Positions 24,407-33,501 of a stretch of DNA of 54,203 bases are shown here, piece after piece. Under the pieces are notes generated by a model. It did not search any database. It was not told the DNA's origin and saw only the letters and a program-made list of their open reading frames with translations. The stretch comes from Nitrospirota bacterium. Its GTDB lineage: Bacteria; Nitrospirota; Thermodesulfovibrionia; Thermodesulfovibrionales; JdFR-88. A program made the position numbers and the translations under genes. The stretch is from the NCBI GenBank assembly GCA_021813405.1, contig JAKAKS010000002.1:1-54203 (forward strand), written 5' to 3'. Each line of letters starts with the position of its first letter. Position 1 is the first letter of the stretch.

Positions 24407-25126
24407 TTATGTTTTTGCGAATCTTTTCTTGGCAACAATTGCAAGGGACAGAAGACCCATCAAAGTGAGAATGAGGGTGGAAGGCTCGGGGACAGAGGAG
24501 CGTGTGAAAACTGCTTTAAAGGACAGATCTCCGAAATTTTCAAAAGTGCTCCAAGCGCTACTGGTTAGGGCTGAAAAATTGTTGCCGTTGTTATCCCATA
24601 CGAATGAGCCGCCCCCATCATTAGGGGAAGGATGCGCGACTGTTCCCCATGAGCTGTTGCCATTAGAAGCAGCATAATCGCTCGGGTTAGATAACGTCAG
24701 GAACATGACGTAGGCATCCCCTGGTGTAAGGGTAATGCCACCAGTATTGACGGTAACGGGTTGAAAGACGCCGTTGTTTCCGGCAAGGACTATACTTGAT
24801 GGGCTTGCATAGAGCGCGGAGCCGGTAGCCTTACCAGGGCCCTGCCCATAAGATAACCCTCCAGACCAGGCATACACGTAAGCCTTCGAATACAGTGTGC
24901 CGGACGGGTTAATATAGAACGTAAAGTCTTGGAACACATTGTCAGCTGGGGCAATAAAAGTCTCGCCGTATGTCGTTGTCTCGGGAGTGCCATAAGAAGA
25001 AATACTATTAGAGCCATTCCATGACGGAGTGGTATCGTAGATAGTATCGGCGTTGGCAGGTACTGCCCAGAGCATTGCCGCAGAAAGCGACAGGGCCAGC
25101 ATAATGACTGCAATCTTCGATCTCAT
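24407..25126 (-). CDS. PEP-CTERM sorting-domain protein
   Basis: A 239-residue exported surface protein. It starts MRSKIAVIMLALSLSAAML (ATG 25126 behind AAAGGAA; the frame from 25189 adds 21 residues without a signal). The mature part is beta-rich and Ser/Gly/Asn/Thr-rich with no Cys. The C-terminus is a classical PEP-CTERM signal: VPEPSTL, a hydrophobic helix and KKRFAKT. Such proteins are cut and anchored or released by exosortase (EpsH) and usually accompany exopolysaccharide. A sigma-54 promoter lies upstream, as known for exosortase-associated PEP-CTERM genes controlled by the PrsR regulator. Confidence 0.9.
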   Translation of the reverse strand: MRSKIAVIMLALSLSAAMLWAVPANADTIYDTTPSWNGSNSISSYGTPETTTYGETFIAPADNVFQDFTFYINPSGTLYSKAYVYAWSGGLSYGQGPGKATGSALYASPSSIVLAGNNGVFQPVTVNTGGITLTPGDAYVMFLTLSNPSDYAASNGNSSWGTVAHPSPNDGGGSFVWDNNGNNFSALTSSAWSTFENFGDLSFKAVFTRSSVPEPSTLILTLMGLLSLAIVAKKRFAKT

Positions 25127-25167
25127 AGGGTTCCTTTCAAAATGGATTTGAATATAAGTTTCAATCC

Positions 25168-25183
25168 TGCATTTTTTATGCCA
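25168..25183 (-). promoter_or_regulatory. Sigma-54 promoter of the PEP-CTERM gene
   Basis: On the minus strand TGGCATAAAAAATGCA gives GG-N10-GC with -24 TGGCAT and -12 ATGCA. Transcription would begin near 25157, about 30 nt before the ATG. Confidence 0.65.
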
Positions 25184-25189
25184 CCGCAA

Positions 25190-25635
25190 AATTAGCTTTA
25201 AGTGCCTGATTTCGCGTAAAAATTAAAGTAATACTTGGTTTTTATTAATTAAAAAGTGTAAGGTTCAGCCGAATGACTGTAAAAAAAAATCGACAGGAGG
25301 AAGTTTTAAAAAATGGAAAATAGCCGGGACAAGCCGGGTTCTTTTGCAAGCTAAATCTTCCAAATGCTCCAAATGCAAAACTGGGAAACCGCACGGGCAG
25401 CTCTTTGCTTTTTTTGTCCGCTCACGGAACCGGTTTTTTTTATCGCACTTCCATCTGCGCCGATTTTTTTGCGAATATTACCAATTCATTGACAAGGGGG
25501 TTCGGCCACATCAAGTGTAAGGCGCACTTTTTTAACATGACGAATAATCTGGCCTTGGACATGGCTGGCCGCCCGGCATTGTGCCTGATACCGGCGTTTG
25601 CAATAATATGACGTGTGAAGGGGGGCCGGAATTAT
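25190..25635. other. Gene-free stretch before the ankyrin gene
   Basis: AT-rich and without a convincing gene. A 13-codon frame at 25313 has an AGGAGG 12 nt upstream, too far and too short to call. The 25405-25611 plus frame has no Shine-Dalgarno and unlikely composition. CGGGCAGCTCTTTGCT near 25394 has GG-N10-GC spacing but a poor -24 box. Confidence 0.4.
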
Positions 25636-26973
25636 ATGAAACGGATTTTGCCGATTCTCATATTGCCGTTATGCCTTATGCTGGCGGAAAATTCGTTTGC
25701 CAGGCAGCTTGGGAAAGAACTGTTTGATGCAATTCAAAACGGCAATCAGGCTGAAGTGAAGCATCTGCTCAATAAAGGCGCGTATGTAAACGCCAGGGCG
25801 AAAGGCGGCTTTTCGGCCCTCATATTTTCAGTTTTTTACGGACGGGCGGATATTGCCAAGTTTCTGATGAAAAAAGGGGCTGATGTAAATGCGAAGGACG
25901 ATTTTGGCCGCACGGCGCTGATCTGGGCGGCCCGGCGCGGGAATGAGGGCATTGCAAATCTGCTGGCCGGCATTGGCGCTGATGTAAATATCAGGGACAA
26001 TCAGGGGCACACGGCTTTAATGGATGCCGCCCTTAATGGGAAAGCGGATATTGTGAAGCTGCTGATAGGCAAGGGATCTGACGTGAACACAACTGACAAT
26101 GACGGCTATACGGCGCTAAATGGCGCTGAAGATAAGGATATAGTACACATCCTTTGGGCCGCGGGGGCCAGGGACAGATCGCTCCCCTTGATTGCCGCAG
26201 CCAAGGTTGGCGAGACGGCCAAAGTCAGGGTTTTGCTTGCAAGGAGTGTTGACGTGAATGCAAAAGGCATGTACGGCGATACTGCGCTGATGTGGGCGTT
26301 TAAGTTTGGATACTCAGGCATTGCCAGGCTGCTTATAGATAATGGGGCAGGGGTAAACATTAAGGATAAAGATGGCCGGACAGCGCTGATGTATGCTGCG
26401 GAGTATGGAAATGCAGGGCTTGCGGATGTCCTGATAAATAAAGGGGCGGACGTGAACGCAAGGAACAAGGACGGCGATACAGCGCTGATTTTTGCGGCGA
26501 TCAGTAACGATACCGCAATGGCCAAACTTCTTTTGGCCAGGGGTGCGGACGTAAACGCGAGTAATTACACGGACGGATATACGCCTCTTTTGCGCGCGGC
26601 GGAGTTTGGGCATGCGGAAATGGACCGGTTTTTGATAAGCAACGGCGCGGATGTAAAAGCGAGTACGGGAAGCGGTTTTACGGCGCTGATGGGGGCCGCT
26701 GCAAGGCGGGAAACGGATGTTTTGGAACTGATGATGGAAAAAGGCGCGGACGTGAACGCAAAGGACGAATTTGGCAACACGGCGCTGATGTATGCCGCCT
26801 TGAACGAGAAGATGGAAAATGTGAAACTCCTGCTAAAAAAAGGAGCGGACGTGAATGCAAAAAATAACAAGGGCGACACGGCGTTGGCTTTTGCCGAAAC
26901 AAAAGGCAACAGCGGGATCATTCAAATTCTCAAGGCAGCGGGGGCAGGGCGGTATAACCCGTCTCAAAATTGA
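25636..26973 (+). CDS. Exported ankyrin-repeat protein
   Basis: A 445-residue protein with signal peptide (MKRILPILILPLCLMLAENS) and about twelve ankyrin repeats from residue 30 to the end; the repeat core is 'DGxTALMxAAxxGNxxIAxLLIxKGADVNAK'-like. Ankyrin stacks mediate protein-protein contacts; here they would act in the periplasm or outside. ATG 25636 follows a GGGGGG purine run; GTG 25615 would remove the signal peptide's normal position. Around residue 180-195 one repeat is degenerate (AEDKDIVHILWAAGARDR). A paralogue lies at the right edge of the window (53417). Its end overlaps the convergent SulP gene by 10 nt. Confidence 0.93.
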   Translation: MKRILPILILPLCLMLAENSFARQLGKELFDAIQNGNQAEVKHLLNKGAYVNARAKGGFSALIFSVFYGRADIAKFLMKKGADVNAKDDFGRTALIWAARRGNEGIANLLAGIGADVNIRDNQGHTALMDAALNGKADIVKLLIGKGSDVNTTDNDGYTALNGAEDKDIVHILWAAGARDRSLPLIAAAKVGETAKVRVLLARSVDVNAKGMYGDTALMWAFKFGYSGIARLLIDNGAGVNIKDKDGRTALMYAAEYGNAGLADVLINKGADVNARNKDGDTALIFAAISNDTAMAKLLLARGADVNASNYTDGYTPLLRAAEFGHAEMDRFLISNGADVKASTGSGFTALMGAAARRETDVLELMMEKGADVNAKDEFGNTALMYAALNEKMENVKLLLKKGADVNAKNNKGDTALAFAETKGNSGIIQILKAAGAGRYNPSQN

Positions 26974-28658
26974 GCCGCTGCGCCTGCCCGGTACTCCCTG
27001 AGGACATCGCCAACCGTATCGTAGTAGGCGCCTGCGCCTATAAGCCGGGTGAACTGCGAGCGGGCCAATTCCTTAAGCACGTCATCGGAGACACCGGACA
27101 TCACCAGCCGTATTTCCCTGGTTTTTAAATTGCTGGCGATCTGGCGCAATGTTTCGGCTGCGGAGAAATCCACATCGTCTACCGAGTTGGCATCTATGCA
27201 GAACCAGCGCAGGTTTGGCCTGGCCCCATCCACAAGCCCCATTACCTCACGGTACAGCTGGTCGGTATTGGCATAATACATCGAATGGGTGAAACGGTAA
27301 ACCATAAGCCCCGGCGCCAGTTGTTCCGGCGCCGATACCGGCAAAAGCCTGAACCTGCCTTCCCCGTTAGCCTTTATTACGGAGTTTTTAGGCCTGTACC
27401 CGTGGCGGGTATGGGCAACAATCGAAAGGAGCATGGCCACGGCTATGCCCTGTTCCACGCCGTCAAATATAACCACCAGCGCAGTGGCCAGCGCTACCCA
27501 GAATTCCCATGGGCGCTCGAAATATATCCTGCGCATGCCCCTGATGTCGATAAGGCCTATGCCGATAAGAAAGACAACCAGGGAAAGCACCGCCCCAGGC
27601 ATTAATGAGATGGGGGCCGTTAAAAAAAGCAGCATCAGAAACACAAAAAGGCCTGCCGTAATCTGGGCCAGCTGGCTCATGCCGCCCGCCATCTCCACCA
27701 TTTGTGTTTTTGTGGGGCTGCCGTTCACGATAAAAGTGCCGGACAGTCCTGCGCCGATATTGGCCATGCTTAGGCCAAGCAGGTCGGCATCCTGGCTGAA
27801 CTTTTCATTGTGCCGCTCAGCGTATGCCCTGGAAGTGGCGGCGCTTTGCGCCAGGATTACCACGAACATGGAGAATGCCGTGGGAAAAAGTTTTTCCAGC
27901 AAATCCCGTGTCCATCGGATTTGCGGCAGGGCGATTGCCGGCAGGCCCCGCGGTATTGCGCCAAGCACGTGCACTCCATGCGCCCGAAGGTGAAGCGCGG
28001 AACTGGCGGCAATGGATCCGGCAACCGCGATCAGCGCGCCGGGTATTTTTTTTGAAATCCTCCCGGCCACAAGGATTACAACCAACGCCGCCGCCGAGAC
28101 CGCAAGGTCCGGAACACTGGTGCCGCTGATATGCCTGAACACGTCTATAACCGTTTCAACGGGGCCGTGGCGGCGCGTGGCAAGCCCCAGCATTCCCGGG
28201 ATTTGGCCAAGCGCCACCTGCACGCCCACCCCGGTCAGGAATCCGACAAGCACAGTGCGTGACAGGAAATCCGCAAGAAACCCCACACGGATAAACCGCG
28301 CCAGAAGTAGTAATCCGGCTGACATTAAAGCCAGCGCGCCGGCATAGGCCATCCACTGGGCCGAAGCCGGGGTTGCCATGGCGCTTAGCCCGGCAAAAAG
28401 GATGGCGGCGGTGGCGGAATCCGCCCCCACAACCAGATGCCTGGACGAGCTGAATAGCGCGAACAGAAACATGGGCAAAAGCATCGTGTACAGGCCGGCA
28501 ATGACCGGCGCGCCGGCTATCTGGGCATAACCCATAACCTCAGGTATGGCCAGCGCGGCAAGCGTGATGCCCGCGATGACATCCCTTGAAACCTGATATC
28601 TGCCCGAGGGGAAAATACCCTGGAGCGCCGTTATCCCTGTTCCGGATTTATTGTGCAT
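26964..28658 (-). CDS. SulP-family anion transporter with STAS domain
   Basis: An inner-membrane anion carrier of about 564 residues (SLC26/SulP family: sulfate, bicarbonate or other anions). The membrane part (about 20-420) contains the family region IAGITLAALAIPEVMGYAQIAG, ADSATAAILFAGLSAM, and NGSPTKTQM in the conserved Asn-Gly-Ser loop. The C-terminal STAS domain (about 440-555) includes LRWFCIDANSVDDVDFSAAE, shown within limits. Start: ATG 28658 or TTG 28688; neither has a Shine-Dalgarno. Substrate cannot be read from sequence; a sulfate role would fit the sulfur-relay genes elsewhere in the window but this is only context. Confidence 0.9.
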   Translation of the reverse strand: MHNKSGTGITALQGIFPSGRYQVSRDVIAGITLAALAIPEVMGYAQIAGAPVIAGLYTMLLPMFLFALFSSSRHLVVGADSATAAILFAGLSAMATPASAQWMAYAGALALMSAGLLLLARFIRVGFLADFLSRTVLVGFLTGVGVQVALGQIPGMLGLATRRHGPVETVIDVFRHISGTSVPDLAVSAAALVVILVAGRISKKIPGALIAVAGSIAASSALHLRAHGVHVLGAIPRGLPAIALPQIRWTRDLLEKLFPTAFSMFVVILAQSAATSRAYAERHNEKFSQDADLLGLSMANIGAGLSGTFIVNGSPTKTQMVEMAGGMSQLAQITAGLFVFLMLLFLTAPISLMPGAVLSLVVFLIGIGLIDIRGMRRIYFERPWEFWVALATALVVIFDGVEQGIAVAMLLSIVAHTRHGYRPKNSVIKANGEGRFRLLPVSAPEQLAPGLMVYRFTHSMYYANTDQLYREVMGLVDGARPNLRWFCIDANSVDDVDFSAAETLRQIASNLKTREIRLVMSGVSDDVLKELARSQFTRLIGAGAYYDTVGDVLREYRAGAAAQF

Positions 28659-28738
28659 GCCAATGCCAGATATTTTAGGGTTTTGCAAGCCGGTCTGTCC
28701 ACGTTATATAGCTTGCATCCATGATATAATTTCCACCA

Positions 28739-30280
28739 ATGAAGGCAGCAACGGCCGCGCAGATGCGGCGGATAGATTTGGCCACTATAAAAGAGTTTGG
28801 CATCCCGTCGCTTGTGCTTATGGAACGGGCCGCGCTCTCCGTGGTAAAACGCATCAAAGGGCTTTCCCCCAGCCCTAAAAAAACTATTGTGCTGGCTGGA
28901 AGCGGAAACAACGGCGGCGACGGGCTTGCCGTGGCCAGGATGCTTAAAAACGAGGGCTGGAACGTTAAGGCGTTTCTTATTAAGACCGGCTCCGGGTTGT
29001 CCGTGGAGTGCAAGGCCCAGCTTGAAACGGCAAAAAAATTTGGCTTGGAGGTTTTTAACAAGGCGCCGGAGCCAGCCGATTTCCATTCAGCGATAATAGT
29101 GGACGCCATATTTGGCACGGGGCTGGGCAGGCCCATTGAAGGCCCCGTCAAAAAGATAATAGAGGTTGTAAACGGTTTCCATGGAAATCAGGTAATTGCG
29201 GTAGACGTCCCATCCGGCATCAATTCCGATACGGGCGGAATAATGGGAACGGCGATAAAGGCCGCATGCACGGTTACATTTGGATTGCCCAAACCAGGTC
29301 TTCTGCTTCACCCCGGACGGGAGCACGCGGGCAGGCTCTTTATTGAAGACATCGGGTTTCCATCCATACTGCTGGAGGACCCCGCCATCAACTGCCAGTT
29401 AACCGGGGCTGAAGACATCAGCGCCCTCCTGCCAGAAAGGCCGCCGTATTCCAACAAGGGGGATTTCGGGCATGTGCTGTTGCTGGCAGGCTCCAGCGGG
29501 AAAACCGGGGCCGCGCTTCTTGGCGCCAGGGCGGCGCTCAGGACAGGAGCGGGGCTGGTTACGATGGGCGTACCTGAAGACACGCTTCACGACTATCAGG
29601 CAAACGCCCTGGATGAGATGACGTTCCCGCTGCCATCGGCTTCAGGCGGGCTTTCCGCTGCGGCGCTGGATGAAGTGCTACGGTTTATGACATCCCGCGG
29701 CAGTGTGCTGGCTATGGGGCCGGGGCTGGGTGTGACGCCGGATATAATAAAGCTTGTTTCGGGGCTGGTGAAAAGCTGCGCCTCTCCCATGGTAATAGAT
29801 GCCGATGCATTGACCGCGCTTAAGGAAAACCCGCGGATACTCAGGCAGGCCAAGGCCCCGGCCATACTTACACCTCATCCCGGTGAAGCGTCCAGGCTCC
29901 TTGGGACAAGCGTAAAAGAGATAGAGCAGGACAGGATTGGGGCCGCCAGGCGTCTGGCGGAACTGACCGGCGCTTATATGATTCTTAAGGGTGTGCCCAC
30001 GATAACCGCGGAGCCGGAGGGCAGTATCCATATAAACCCCACCGGCACCCCGGCAATGGCAAAGGCCGGGATGGGCGACGTGCTTACGGGCATGGTGGCG
30101 GCGCTTCTGGCCCAGGGATTGCCGCCTGCGGACGCTTCGGTTGCGGCCGTTTACATTCACGGGCTTGCCGGGGAGATTGCCCGGAGGATGCGCGGACCGG
30201 TTTACTCCGTGCTGGCATCGGACCTGCACGATACCATATCGCTTGCGTTTGATGAATTAATAAAATCTGAAATAAGCTGA
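28739..30280 (+). CDS. nnrD: Bifunctional NAD(P)H-hydrate repair enzyme
   Basis: A 513-residue fusion that repairs hydrated NAD(P)H: an N-terminal epimerase domain (YjeF_N, about 1-215, with AGSGNNGGDGLAVAR and VDVPSGINSDTG) and a C-terminal ADP-dependent dehydratase (YjeF_C, about 225-505, with KGDFGHVLLLAGSSGKTGAA, AMGPGLGVTP and GMGDVLTGMVAALLAQG). An extended -10 box TGATATAAT (28722-28730) lies 8 nt before ATG 28739 and there is no Shine-Dalgarno, so the mRNA is probably leaderless. It heads an operon reaching to 36381. Confidence 0.96.
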   Translation: MKAATAAQMRRIDLATIKEFGIPSLVLMERAALSVVKRIKGLSPSPKKTIVLAGSGNNGGDGLAVARMLKNEGWNVKAFLIKTGSGLSVECKAQLETAKKFGLEVFNKAPEPADFHSAIIVDAIFGTGLGRPIEGPVKKIIEVVNGFHGNQVIAVDVPSGINSDTGGIMGTAIKAACTVTFGLPKPGLLLHPGREHAGRLFIEDIGFPSILLEDPAINCQLTGAEDISALLPERPPYSNKGDFGHVLLLAGSSGKTGAALLGARAALRTGAGLVTMGVPEDTLHDYQANALDEMTFPLPSASGGLSAAALDEVLRFMTSRGSVLAMGPGLGVTPDIIKLVSGLVKSCASPMVIDADALTALKENPRILRQAKAPAILTPHPGEASRLLGTSVKEIEQDRIGAARRLAELTGAYMILKGVPTITAEPEGSIHINPTGTPAMAKAGMGDVLTGMVAALLAQGLPPADASVAAVYIHGLAGEIARRMRGPVYSVLASDLHDTISLAFDELIKSEIS

Positions 30281-30973
30281 ATGGAACCCGAAGGCGCTGA
30301 TAAAGGTATTATCCGGCCTGCAATCTTTGGCCCCGGCGTAAATGCGTTTTTTACCGGGCGGGAGGTTGGGGCCGGGGAGGCGGAGATTGCCGCCCTGCCG
30401 GGGATGTCTGCCCCGGACATCTACATGCCAGTGCAGCGGCATACCGGGCTGGTTGCCGTTTACCGAAGGGGCATGGAGCCGGTGGAATCCGATGCCGTTA
30501 TCGCCGACGTGCCGGGGGTTTTCCTTGGCGTAAAGACCGCCGATTGCGTTCCGGTGCTTGTTTACGACGGCAGGGGTGCGGTTGGGGCGGTGCATGCGGG
30601 CTGGAGGGGCACTGCGCAGGCGATACTTGCAAATACCATCAATGCGATGAAGGCCGCTTTCGGCTCCAACCCAGAAGAGATGAAGATAGCAATCGGGCCG
30701 GCCATAAGGCAATGCCATTACGAGGTGGGCAGGGAAGTGCTGGAGGCGGTTTCAGACGGCATCAGGGCCGCAGTGATTGCGTATCATGAGATAAAGAGCG
30801 GGAAAATATTCGTAGACCTCCCTTCCGTAAACATGCTTCAGGCGATGCTGGCAGGCGTTAAAAAGGAAAACATATATGTAAGCCCCGAGTGCACTTTCTG
30901 CAATCAGGCCTTCCATTCTTACAGGCGGGACGGGCAAAAGGCCGGAAGGCAAGGCGCTTTCATAGGGCTGTAA
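30281..30973 (+). CDS. pgeF: Multi-copper polyphenol oxidoreductase-like / purine nucleosidase (YfiH, PgeF)
   Basis: A 230-residue member of the YfiH/PgeF family, which has been linked to peptidoglycan editing and to purine nucleoside phosphorylase/deaminase activity. Metal and catalytic residues are seen in KTADCVPVLVYD, AVHAGWRGTAQAIL (His) and SPECTFCNQAFHSYRRDG. Length is normal. ATG directly follows the nnrD stop with no gap. Confidence 0.93.
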   Translation: MEPEGADKGIIRPAIFGPGVNAFFTGREVGAGEAEIAALPGMSAPDIYMPVQRHTGLVAVYRRGMEPVESDAVIADVPGVFLGVKTADCVPVLVYDGRGAVGAVHAGWRGTAQAILANTINAMKAAFGSNPEEMKIAIGPAIRQCHYEVGREVLEAVSDGIRAAVIAYHEIKSGKIFVDLPSVNMLQAMLAGVKKENIYVSPECTFCNQAFHSYRRDGQKAGRQGAFIGL

Positions 30974-30997
30974 AAATAAACCAAGGAGAAAGAAAAA

Positions 30998-31441
30998 ATG
31001 ACGGCCAAAGAAATAATGAAAACGGACGTGCTGACCGTAAGGCCAGACATGACGGTTGAGGACCTGGGCAGGTTCCTGATGGAAAATAACATTAGCGGCG
31101 CGCCCGTTGCCGATGAAAACGGAAACCTCCTTGGCATAGTTACCGAAAACGACCTGATAAGCCGTGAAAAAAGGCTGCATATCCCAACTTTGCTCAGGAT
31201 ATTCGATGCCTATGTTGCGCTGGAGCCTCCCTCGATAATCGAAAAAGAGATAAAGAAGATGGCGGCAATCAACGTGATAGACATATGCACCAGGGATGTG
31301 GTTACGGCGGACGAGGACACCTCTGTTGAAGACATTGCGACTTTAATGACAGAAAAAAGGGTGCACCTGGTGCCAATAGTTAAAAAGGGCAGGATTATCG
31401 GGATGGTGGGCAGGCACGAAATGCTGAAAACCCTTTCATGA
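30998..31441 (+). CDS. Tandem CBS-domain protein
   Basis: A 147-residue protein made of two CBS domains (MTAKEIMKTDVLTVRPDMTVEDL and ICTRDVVTADEDTSVEDIA start the two halves, shortened here). CBS pairs bind adenosine nucleotides and usually regulate a partner. AAGGAGAAAG precedes ATG 30998. Free-standing, with no attached effector domain, so its partner is unknown. Confidence 0.92.
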   Translation: MTAKEIMKTDVLTVRPDMTVEDLGRFLMENNISGAPVADENGNLLGIVTENDLISREKRLHIPTLLRIFDAYVALEPPSIIEKEIKKMAAINVIDICTRDVVTADEDTSVEDIATLMTEKRVHLVPIVKKGRIIGMVGRHEMLKTLS

Positions 31442-31890
31442 CATCAAGGCCGGATGAAAAGGTCACAAGGCGCACCACAAAAAGCGAAGCGGGTACAAAA
31501 AAAGTTGGCGCCGAACTGGGCCATAGCCTTAAGCCCGGCGACACGGTATGTCTGTACGGCGGGCTTGGCAGCGGGAAAACGGTATTTACAAAGGGCATAG
31601 CGTCTGCGCTGGGCATACCGGAGGCCGATATAACCAGCGCCAGTTTCCTGCTGGTGGCCGAGCATCCCGGACGGGTGCCGCTCTACCACGCGGACCTTTA
31701 CAGGATAGAGGACCCGGCGCAGATAGACTTCCTTGGGCTGGAGGAGTATCCGGCACTGGGTGGAATAACCATTATTGAATGGGCCGAAAGGCTTCCTGAG
31801 GATTTCGACGGCTGCACCCATAAGGTGCGGATAGGGATTGTCCGCGGACGGCAAAGAGAGATTATAATAGAGCGCGCGCATGGATTTTAA
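31438..31890 (+). CDS. tsaE: tRNA threonylcarbamoyladenosine biosynthesis ATPase TsaE
   Basis: A 150-residue P-loop protein needed, with TsaB and TsaD, to make t6A at position 37 of ANN-decoding tRNAs. Walker A is GGLGSGKTVFTKGIASALG; LYHADLYRIEDPAQIDFLG and IIEWAERL are family motifs. The N-terminus is about 15 residues longer and more charged than usual. ATG 31438 overlaps the CBS gene stop (ATGA). Confidence 0.95.
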   Translation: MTSRPDEKVTRRTTKSEAGTKKVGAELGHSLKPGDTVCLYGGLGSGKTVFTKGIASALGIPEADITSASFLLVAEHPGRVPLYHADLYRIEDPAQIDFLGLEEYPALGGITIIEWAERLPEDFDGCTHKVRIGIVRGRQREIIIERAHGF

Positions 31891-32737
31891 GACAATAGGC
31901 ATAGTGCTTAAGGAAAACAAGCCCGAGGCTGAGGAGATTATCCGCGGTGTAACGCAATGGCTGGAGAAGCGCGGGCTGGGAATTCTGTTTGATGAGGAGT
32001 CCGCTGCCAGATTGGGGAAGCCGGGCCTCTCCAGGGCGGAGCTTGCCGCCCGCGTGGACATGGTTGTTGCATTTGGCGGAGACGGCACTATGCTGGCCAT
32101 GGCAAGGCTGGTGGCCGAACGGTCCGTGCCGATACTGGGCGTGAACCTGGGCGGGCTTGGGTTTATTACAGAGGTAAGCGTGCCGGAAACATACTCCGCG
32201 CTTGAAAAGGCCCTTGGCGGGGACTGCCCGTGCGAACTGCGGATGATGCTGGCGGCCGAGATCAGGCGGCACGGTGAACTGATAGCCGAATACACGGTGC
32301 TCAACGACGTTGTCCTTAATAAAGGGGCCACGTCCAAGATAATAGACATAGAAACCAGGGTGGACAAGACGCCCATGACCACGTTCAAGGCCGACGGCCT
32401 GATAGCCTCTACCCCAACCGGCTCCACGGCGTATAATCTTTCCTCGGGAGGCCCGGTGCTCTATCCGACAGTGAAGGGGATAATACTTACTCCTATATGT
32501 TCCCATACGCTTGCCATGAGGCCTATTGTGGTCCCGGAGGGGGCGGAGATAGAGATAAGGCCTGTTACGGAGAGGGCGGATGTGTTTCTGTCGCTGGACG
32601 GGCAGGTGGGATTTGCACTGAGGGAGAAAGATACCGTTACGGTGAGAAAATCCCCGCATGAAACCAGGCTCCTCATACCGTTTGGCAGGGATTACTTCAA
32701 GATTTTAAGGGAGAAGCTAAGATGGGGAAGCAGATGA
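31880..32737 (+). CDS. nadK: NAD kinase
   Basis: A 285-residue cytoplasmic kinase making NADP from NAD. The GGDGTMLAMARL motif, LGVNLGGLGFITEV, TVLNDVVLNKG and LIASTPTGSTAYNLSSGGP are all present. Overlaps tsaE by 11 nt. Together with nnrD at the head of the operon it places NAD(P) supply and repair under one promoter. Confidence 0.97.
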   Translation: MDFKTIGIVLKENKPEAEEIIRGVTQWLEKRGLGILFDEESAARLGKPGLSRAELAARVDMVVAFGGDGTMLAMARLVAERSVPILGVNLGGLGFITEVSVPETYSALEKALGGDCPCELRMMLAAEIRRHGELIAEYTVLNDVVLNKGATSKIIDIETRVDKTPMTTFKADGLIASTPTGSTAYNLSSGGPVLYPTVKGIILTPICSHTLAMRPIVVPEGAEIEIRPVTERADVFLSLDGQVGFALREKDTVTVRKSPHETRLLIPFGRDYFKILREKLRWGSR

Positions 32738-33501
32738 AGCAAACGGCCAAAGATTTAAAAACGGTCCTCGGGTTTTTTAATGCCCTTGGCGTGGACCGCG
32801 TTCCAGCCCCGCCCAGTGTGAAAAAGCGCGGCGCTTCTAAAAAATCCGCTTCGCCCAGGAAAGATGATAAAGACGTGGGCGGGTTTACCTCCGGCCCAAC
32901 AGCTCCGGCCCTTGAAGCATTAAAAAACGAAATAGGCCCGTGCAAAAAATGCAAACTGGCCGCGGGCAGGACAAATATCGTTTTTGGCGAGGGTAATCCG
33001 CAGGCGGCGCTTATGTTCATAGGCGAGGCCCCAGGCAGGGAGGAAGACCTTCAGGGCAGGCCCTTTGTTGGGGACGCCGGGAAACTGCTTACCGGTTTCA
33101 TAGAACGGATGGGGTTTGCCAGGGAGGATGTGTTCATCACCAATATTGCCAAGTGCAGGCCGCCGGGAAACCGCGCGCCCGAAGAGGACGAGGTGACCGC
33201 CTGCATCCCGTACCTGAAAAAGCAGATTGAGATAATCAAACCCAGGGTCATAATGGCCCTGGGGGCTGTTGCTGCCCAGAACCTGCTTGCCACCAAAACG
33301 GCAATCAGCGCCTTGAGGGGTAAGAAATTTGAATTCAACGGTATACCCCTTGTGCCTACATTCCATCCGGCCTTTCTTTTAAGGAACCCATCAAGAAAGT
33401 GGGACACCCTTGAAGATGCCCTTCCGGTACTCGAAATACTGAACGAGCATGAAAAGACCGAAAATCTCAAGACTCTGATAAAGAAGAACAAAAAGAAATG
33501 A
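32722..33501 (+). CDS. Uracil-DNA glycosylase, type 4 (Fe-S)
   Basis: A 259-residue glycosylase that removes uracil from DNA. An N-terminal Lys/Ala/Pro-rich extension of about 65 residues precedes the catalytic part. Fe-S cysteines are CKKCKLA and two more in AKCRPPGN ... VTACIPYL; GEAPGREEDLQGRPFVGDAG is motif A and TFHPAFLLRNPSRKW the motif B/leucine loop. Overlaps nadK by 16 nt. Confidence 0.94.
   Translation: MGKQMKQTAKDLKTVLGFFNALGVDRVPAPPSVKKRGASKKSASPRKDDKDVGGFTSGPTAPALEALKNEIGPCKKCKLAAGRTNIVFGEGNPQAALMFIGEAPGREEDLQGRPFVGDAGKLLTGFIERMGFAREDVFITNIAKCRPPGNRAPEEDEVTACIPYLKKQIEIIKPRVIMALGAVAAQNLLATKTAISALRGKKFEFNGIPLVPTFHPAFLLRNPSRKWDTLEDALPVLEILNEHEKTENLKTLIKKNKKK

Noticed and set aside
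25405-25611. 68-codon plus frame before the ankyrin gene
   Set aside because: No Shine-Dalgarno, and unlikely amino-acid composition.
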